From assembly GCA_014155875.1 (NCBI GenBank), contig JACEFZ010024497.1, positions 550,001-614,000 of the forward strand: a stretch of DNA of 64,000 nt, written 5' to 3'. A program made the translations under genes and the position numbers. Within the stretch, counting starts at the first letter, position 1. Every line of letters begins with the position of its first letter. This document shows, in pieces, positions 58,604 through 64,000 of the stretch. The notes beneath the pieces are model-generated. The model saw only the letters and a program-made list of their open reading frames with translations, did not search any database and was not told the origin of the DNA. Origin of the DNA: Cepaea nemoralis. Taxonomy: Eukaryota; Mollusca; Gastropoda; Stylommatophora; Helicidae.

Positions 58604-58676
<73 letters not shown>
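58568..58676. repeat. (CTGT/CT)n microsatellite
   Basis: Interrupted CTGT repeats grading into pure CT. Confidence 0.95.
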
Positions 58677-58678
<2 letters not shown>

Positions 58679-58825
58679 GTAATGTGGCTATCTAGTCAGT
58701 GCAGAGTCTATTTCATTGAGAATCTGCTTGCTCATCCTTTAGCTGTTTGTCAGTGGCATCTCTTAATATCTCCAGAATTACTATTTCCCCCAGAAACGGA
58801 TAATAACATTAAAAAATATGTTTGC

Positions 58826-59060
58826 ATATCCTTTTACAGGACATCGCTGTCAACATCAGCAACATTCAGCTGATTGTTGATCTCTTGGCAAGATTATGCT
58901 CCGTAGTTTGTCATTGCTTTCTGAGCGGCCGGCTCATTATCCCGAAAGTCACGAGCGCGGGTAGAACCGCAACCAATTCTCGCGCGCTGCGAGAGCCTGC
59001 GTGTATAAACGGGATTACGGAGAAAGTATTGTAACCCCTCGGCCAGAAAGACCGGCATAA
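58826..59060 (+). repeat. Dispersed repeat family, copy 2
   Basis: Diverged copy of 53262-53505, with the same block order. The downstream half is more GC-rich (CGCGCGCTGCGAGAG). Confidence 0.65.
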
Positions 59061-59399
59061 TAACATTACTCTCCAAACATATTCGCATTCCCACGGGTCC
59101 TTTTCTTTGGCAGACCAGATATCCTCCACTCTTTGTAGTATGCTGAGTTTCCGGGTGTTTGGTCACCGGCTTTTACTCTATCCCTGTTTGTGCTGACTCC
59201 ACAGAACAGGGGCGGTGGCCACCATACCATAATTTGACCCCTTCGGGGGCATATATCACCGCCTGCTGGGACTCCACAGGATTAGCACCATTTCGCTTTC
59301 TTTTTATTTGTGACATTATTAAATGAATGCATTGTTTACTTAAGTCTGCGGCTCAGTACATCAGACTTCGTCAAGCATGTTTACGGGTTTGCTTCCCCT

Positions 59400-59540
59400 A
59401 GCGTTTGACTGTCCCCAGTTTACTTAAAAGGCAGCAGGTTCGTGTATCGCTTCGACTGTTTCTTATCCCTTGACTTGTTCAACATGGGAGACCCACCAAC
59501 AGCTACGCTACGTAGGCATAGCTCTCGGGGTGACAGTAAT
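59400..59540 (-). repeat. LINE 5'-leader-like repeat
   Basis: The reverse complement reads CCCCGAGAGCTATGCCTACG, TAGCGTAGCTG, GGGTCTCCCATG, AAGTCAAGGGATAAGAAACAG, matching the leader at 33500-33590 in order. It is probably the isolated 5' end of a LINE. Confidence 0.6.
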
Positions 59541-59927
59541 AAACAAGCCCCTCTAACGCTTCAAAATGGATAACACAAGCGCGGGTATTCGCTATCTACT
59601 ATCTTTGACTTAGACAGTCGTTACACTAACTCTTTCTAACCCAAACAGTTGTTACACAAACTCTTTTCTGAACCAGATAAATGTTACTCTAAACTTTCTA
59701 ACCCAGACAGTTATCATATTACCTCTTTCTGACCTAGACAATTGTTACTCTAAATCTTTCTGATCCAGTCAGCCGTTACATTGACACTTTCTGGCAGAGA
59801 CATCTGTTACGTTAACTAGAAAGTTGTTGCATTAACTTTTTCTGATCCAAACAATTGTTACAGTAACTCTTTCTGGCCCAGACCATTGTTGTTCTAAACT
59901 TTTAAAATCAGATAATTGTTACAACAA

Positions 59928-60883
59928 GCTGCCATCAGAATTGATAACAATGTAGGTCAATATCAGCCTATTAAGTGAGGTGTGAGACAGGGATGTGTAA
60001 TGTCTCCAGATCTGTTTTCCCTGTACAGTGAAAATACTTTCAGAAATATAGAGGATATGGAAGGAATCAGCATTGGGGGACGATACATCAATAACATTAG
60101 ATATGCAGATGATACAGTCTTGATTGCAGACAATAAACAGGACCTGCAAAATTTAGTAGATGCGGTTGTTGCACACAGTGAACAACTAGGGTTAGAACTG
60201 AATATTAAGAAGACACTGTGTGTGGTCGTCACTGGGAAGAAGGAAATACCACAATGTGATATACGAGTAAATGGGCATAGTCTTAAACAAGTGAATCGAT
60301 GCTGTTATCTCAGCACAGTCATAACATCTTATGGGAGATGCCATGAAGAGATTAGAACAAGAATTGCCATTGCAAAGGTAGCCTTTTGCAATATAAAAAG
60401 CCTACTGACCATTAAAAAGATATCAATTGAAACGAGAAAAAGTGTTGAAGTGCTACACAGAACCTATACTTTTGTATCGATGTGAAGCTTGGACAATAAG
60501 CAGTCAAGCTGAAAAACAGCTGGTGGCTGTGGAGATGTTGTTTCTGAGGAGAATGCAAAGAATACCATGGACAGACAGAAAAACCAATGAACAAGTCCTT
60601 CAAGAAACAAATGAAGATCGTAAACTGATTAGAGATATTAGACATAGACAGTCAAAATTTCTTGGGCACGTTATGAGAAGAAATGGATTGGAGAACTTGG
60701 TGACGACTGGCAAGATCGAAGGGGAGAGACCAAGGGGAAGACCGAGAAGTAAATACCTGGATGGCTTGGCCGCATGGCATGGTCGAGACAGGAACACTGA
60801 GCTGATCCACGACTCTGGTGATCGAGTGAGATGGCAGAACATGACCGCCCACGCTTACCGGCATGGCACATGATGGATGCAAT
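59928..60883 (+). mobile_element. 5'-truncated RTE copy inside the minisatellite
   Basis: RT from just before motif B to the end: (stop)GVRQGCVMSPDLFSLYSEN, NIRYADDTVLIADN (catalytic DD intact), GLELNIKKTLCVVV, then a one-base shift in an A run at about 60440, EPILLYRCEAWTISS, FLRRMQRIPWTDRKTNE, FLGHVMRRN, GRPRSKYLDGLAAWHGRDRN, and the stop at 60871. It ends GATGGATG. Only two disruptions (TGA at 59977, the shift at 60440) make it one of the best-kept RT copies here. Confidence 0.9.
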
Positions 60884-61674
60884 TGATACTCTAAGCTTTC
60901 AGAACCAGACAATTGTTACTATAAACTTTCAGAACCAGACTATTGTTACACTAACCTTTTTCGGACACAGATAGTTGTTTCTCTATATCTTTCCGGTGCA
61001 GACAGCTGTTTCACTGACTCTTTCGGGCTGAGAGTGTTACGCTGACTTTTTCTGCCCCAGAAAGTTGTTATATTGGCTCTTTCGAATAAAGATATTTGCT
61101 ACATTAGCACTTTTTGGTCCAAACAATTGTTCCAGTAGCTCTTTCTTACCCAAACAGTTGTTACATTAACTCTTTCTTACATGACCCAGACAGTTGTAAC
61201 ATTAGCTCTTTCTTACTTCACACAGACAGTTGTAACATTAACTCTTCCTTACATGACACAGACAGTTGTAACATTACATGATCCAGACAGTTGTTACACT
61301 AATTGTTGCTGACCCAGACAATTGTTACATTAACTCTTTCTTACATGACCCAGACAGCTGTAACATTAACTCTTTCTTACTTGACACAGACAGTTGTAAA
61401 ATTAACTCTTCCTTACATGACACAGACAGTTATTACACTAATTGTCGCTGACCCAGACAGTTGTTACATTAACTCTTTCTTACAAGACACAGACAGTTGT
61501 TACATTAACTCTTTCTTACGAGGACCAGACAGTTGTTACATTAAATCTTTCTTACCTGTCACAGACAGTTGTTACACTAATTGTTGCTGACCCAGACAGT
61601 TGTTACATTAACTCTTTCTTGCGGGGACCAGACAGTTTTTACATTAAAGCTTTCTTACCTGACACAGACATCCA

Positions 61675-62163
61675 TCCATCATGTGCCATGTCGGTAAGCG
61701 TGGGTGGTCATGTTCCGCCATCTCACTCGATCACCAGAGTCGTGGATCAGCTCAGTGTTCCTGTCTTGACCATGCCATGCAGTCAAGCCATCCAGGTATT
61801 TACTTCTCGGTCTTCCCCTTCGATCTTGCCAGTTGTCACCAAGTTCTCCAAGTCATTTCTTCTCATAATGTGCCCAAAAAATTTTGACTGTCTATGTCTA
61901 ATGACTCTAATCAGTTTACGATCTTCATTTGTTTCTTGAAGGACTTGTTCATTGGTTTTTCTGTCTGTCCATGGTATTCTTTGCATTCTCCTCAGAAACC
62001 ACATTTCCACAGCGATCAGCTGTTTTTCAGCTTGACTGCTTATTGTCCAAGCTTCACATCTATACAAAAGTATAGGTTCTATGTAGCACCTCAACACTCT
62101 TTTTTTCCGTTTCAATTGATATCTTTTTATTGTTCAGTATGCTTTTCATCTTGCAAAAAGCTA
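61675..62163 (-). mobile_element. 5'-truncated RTE copy inside the minisatellite, opposite strand
   Basis: The minus strand encodes LRCYIEPILLYRCEAWTISS, WFLRRMQRIPWTDRKTNEQ, FFGHIMRRN, VTTGKIEGE, with a short deletion before the KYLDG step, and ends in a GATGGATGGATG tail at 61675. It resembles 59928-60883 closely in the shared part. Confidence 0.88.
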
Positions 62164-62535
62164 CTAATTCTTTCTGATCCAGAAAGTTCTTAAACTAACT
62201 CTTTCGGTAACATATAATTGCTACATTAAAATTTTTGGAAACAAAGAGCTATTTCATTAAATCACCGTGTATAGTTATTCAATGACACAGACACATACTA
62301 ATTGTTGCTTACCCAGACAGTTGTTACATTAACTCTTTCTCACATGACACAGACAGTTGTAACACTAACTCTTTCTGATCCAGAAAGTTCTTAAACTAAC
62401 TCTTTCGGTAACATATAATTGCTACATTAACATTTTTGGAAACAAAGTGCTATGTCATTAATTCACCGTGTATAGTTATTCAATGTAAATCGATGTAGGA
62501 AGTTGTTACTGAATTGGAACTACCCGGCAGAGAGC

Positions 62536-62540
<5 letters not shown>

Positions 62541-62614
<74 letters not shown>
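62541..62614. repeat. (AG)n microsatellite
   Basis: Pure AG repeat of about 74 bp. Confidence 0.97.
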
Positions 62615-62618
<4 letters not shown>

Positions 62619-62660
62619 CGAGACAGAGAGAGAGGAGTTAGTTATCTTATTTGTTTGTTA

Positions 62661-62720
62661 TTTTAGTTAGTTAGTTAGTTAGTTAGTTAGCTAGCTAGCT
62701 AGTCAGTCAGTCAGTCAATC

Positions 62721-62812
<92 letters not shown>
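62661..62812. repeat. (TTAG)n microsatellite with (CTAG)n and (TCAG)n variants
   Basis: A tetranucleotide array in which the unit drifts from TTAG to CTAG to TCAG and back, about 150 bp. Confidence 0.95.
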
Positions 62813-62813
<1 letters not shown>

Positions 62814-62814
62814 A

Positions 62815-64000
62815 AGATAATATGTTATTATGGAGTAACCAATAAAATATGTTGCGTTGCCTAGTACAGAAATATAAATAGTTAAGCCACTACTCACATT
62901 GTTTCTTTAACTGCTGTCCTAATTGTATAATTTTAACTGTTTCGGGCTATTTAATACTTTGCCTTAAAACACATTGCAATCTGAAGCGCTAAAGTAATCT
63001 CTATATGAAAAGAAAGATTTAAACTTTAAATAAATCATCACATCGCCCATTAATAATAGTAACGGTATTACAATTAGATTAAATAAACAGATGTGTCAAT
63101 GCAAATGCATGGCAATCATGAAGAGGAGAAGGGCTGAGTGAGGTGCGGTTACATGCCATAGAAACATAATGGAATATGCAGGTGATCTACCTCTGAAAGG
63201 CTTAGGCTGCAACCAATGAGGCATACACTGTTTATTATTCGTGCCAAGCTTGACTTGGTTCGTAAACAAAAATTTCAAATTCGGTCTCGTTCAACCTGCT
63301 TCTTTCAGCCGTGGTTAGAGTTGAGATCCATGGTTTTTGTGGCTTTTTACCCTGTTTTTGTCTTGTGCGTTCTTACGAATGAGTCCTGACTCAGACTGGT
63401 TACATAAGCGTTTGTGTCTGTGACGTCAGCTGAGGGATTAATCGGCGGTGATCCACTGTGTTCGTCTTCTTGATCAATGTTGGGACGTCTCGTACCAAAA
63501 CCTGCCGCATCGATCTTATAGGCACAGTTGAACCTGTTCTTGGAAATAGCTTCATTTCGGAGAAATTCAAGTCTCCTTCCAGTGCCTTCCACATCTGTTA
63601 CACATGTCTGGCGAAACATTAACGCCAACGTTTTTTGAATAGTGTATTGATCTCCTGGCAATTGTTAATATTGTCCATCTTTCTTCGCCTCCTCCTCCTT
63701 CTCCTCCTCCATCATTCTTCTCGTTTCTTTTCTTTTTCTCCTGCCTTTTATCTTCCAATAGTGCATAGTCTCCTCAGTAAACTATCGCCATGTTATGTGC
63801 AGGCTTGATTATGAATGATCGGAGTTTGCAATTACAGTTTTCTATCGGATCCGTCGTCTGTTTCACGCTCACTTTTGTTAGCCGCCTCTTGCGAATTCAT
63901 GCTAAGCTACAGAGTTCCTATTCTTTGCTTCCTTACAGGTTCTGATAACACTCAGCTAATATTATCATTCAGTGTTGCATTATTTTCATTTGTAGCTCTC
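62815..64000. other. Unassigned; no supported gene
   Basis: The minus-strand ORF 63347-63661 (104 codons) is the longest here. It has no domain I recognise, and a CT-rich low-complexity stretch lies beside it (63675-63760). I do not call it a gene. Confidence 0.35.

Larger units (their letters stand above)
59600..62485 (+). repeat. 31-38-bp minisatellite array, about 1.4 kb of units, split by two RTEs
   Basis: Degenerate units around GACAGTTGTTACATTAACTC TTTCTTAC run at 59600-59927, 60885-61678 and 62165-62485. The last block contains a higher-order duplication of about 195 bp (62164-62285 against 62359-62485). ORFs with LTQTVVTLTLSY repeats (61303-61939) are translations of the array, not genes. 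Confidence 0.85.

Noticed and set aside
61303..61939. Repetitive ORFs resembling a repeat protein (VVTLTLSY units)
   Set aside because: They follow the nucleotide period of the minisatellite and run on into antisense RTE sequence.
62661..62812. (TTAG)n as telomere-like repeat
   Set aside because: The arthropod telomere unit is TTAGG; this is a four-base unit that drifts to CTAG and TCAG, so an ordinary microsatellite.
63347..63661. 104-codon minus-strand ORF as a gene
   Set aside because: No domain, no splice or conservation evidence, beside low-complexity sequence.

Overview
This window is eukaryotic DNA from a large, repeat-rich animal genome, most likely an arthropod (inference; nothing in it fixes the species). 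The evidence is one short spliced gene with consensus splice sites, abundant RTE-type and I-like LINE fragments, tRNA-derived SINEs, two kinds of Ty3/Gypsy element, a hAT MITE, a Tc1/mariner-type transposase, and many (AT)n, (CT)n and (AC)n tracts. There are no operons or ribosome-binding-site patterns. Most long reading frames are pieces of transposable elements; the only candidate host gene I find is a two-exon gene on the minus strand at 28402-30406.

Layout. 1-1.3 kb: one decayed reading frame with an internal 105-codon repeat. 4.4-13.1 kb: a complete minus-strand Gypsy element with 225-bp LTRs that I read as identical, a 4-bp target duplication (GCAC), a tRNA-His-type primer site, and gag/pol broken mostly by single-base indels. 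13.1-18.9 kb: I-like RNase H fragment, RTE-like RT copies, LTR-leader repeats and SINEs. 19.3-20.0 kb: minisatellite carrying a hAT MITE with a perfect 8-bp target duplication. 20.8-22.9 kb: plus-strand LINE RT. 23.7-26.9 kb: minus-strand RTE element (endonuclease plus RT) interrupted by a SINE. 27.0-28.1 kb: RTE deletion derivative.

28.4-30.4 kb: host gene. 30.9-32.5 kb: inverted pair of a diverged repeat around an RNase H fragment. 33.4-34.6 kb: LINE with its 5' leader joined directly to the second half of its RT. 35.8-40.5 kb: a degenerate Gypsy-type element in which integrase lies UPSTREAM of reverse transcriptase, as in the Gmr1 group. 42.1-43.6 kb: LINE RT with an internal deletion and a (TAAC)n tail. 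44.4-47.3 kb: minus-strand I-like LINE with a SINE inserted. 48.2-48.4 kb: SINE. 49.0-50.3 kb: decayed IS630/Tc1/mariner-type transposase with an unusually long D-to-E spacing.

50.3-59.6 kb: mostly unassigned DNA with dispersed repeats, a short RTE copy with a 9-bp target duplication, and microsatellites. 59.6-62.5 kb: a 31-38-bp minisatellite invaded by two RTE copies in opposite orientation. 62.5-64 kb: microsatellites and unassigned DNA.

The elements do not form a pathway. They record repeated nested insertion: Gypsy beside a LINE fragment, SINEs into LINEs, hAT into a minisatellite, and RTEs into a minisatellite. All coordinates and translations were read by eye without alignment software.
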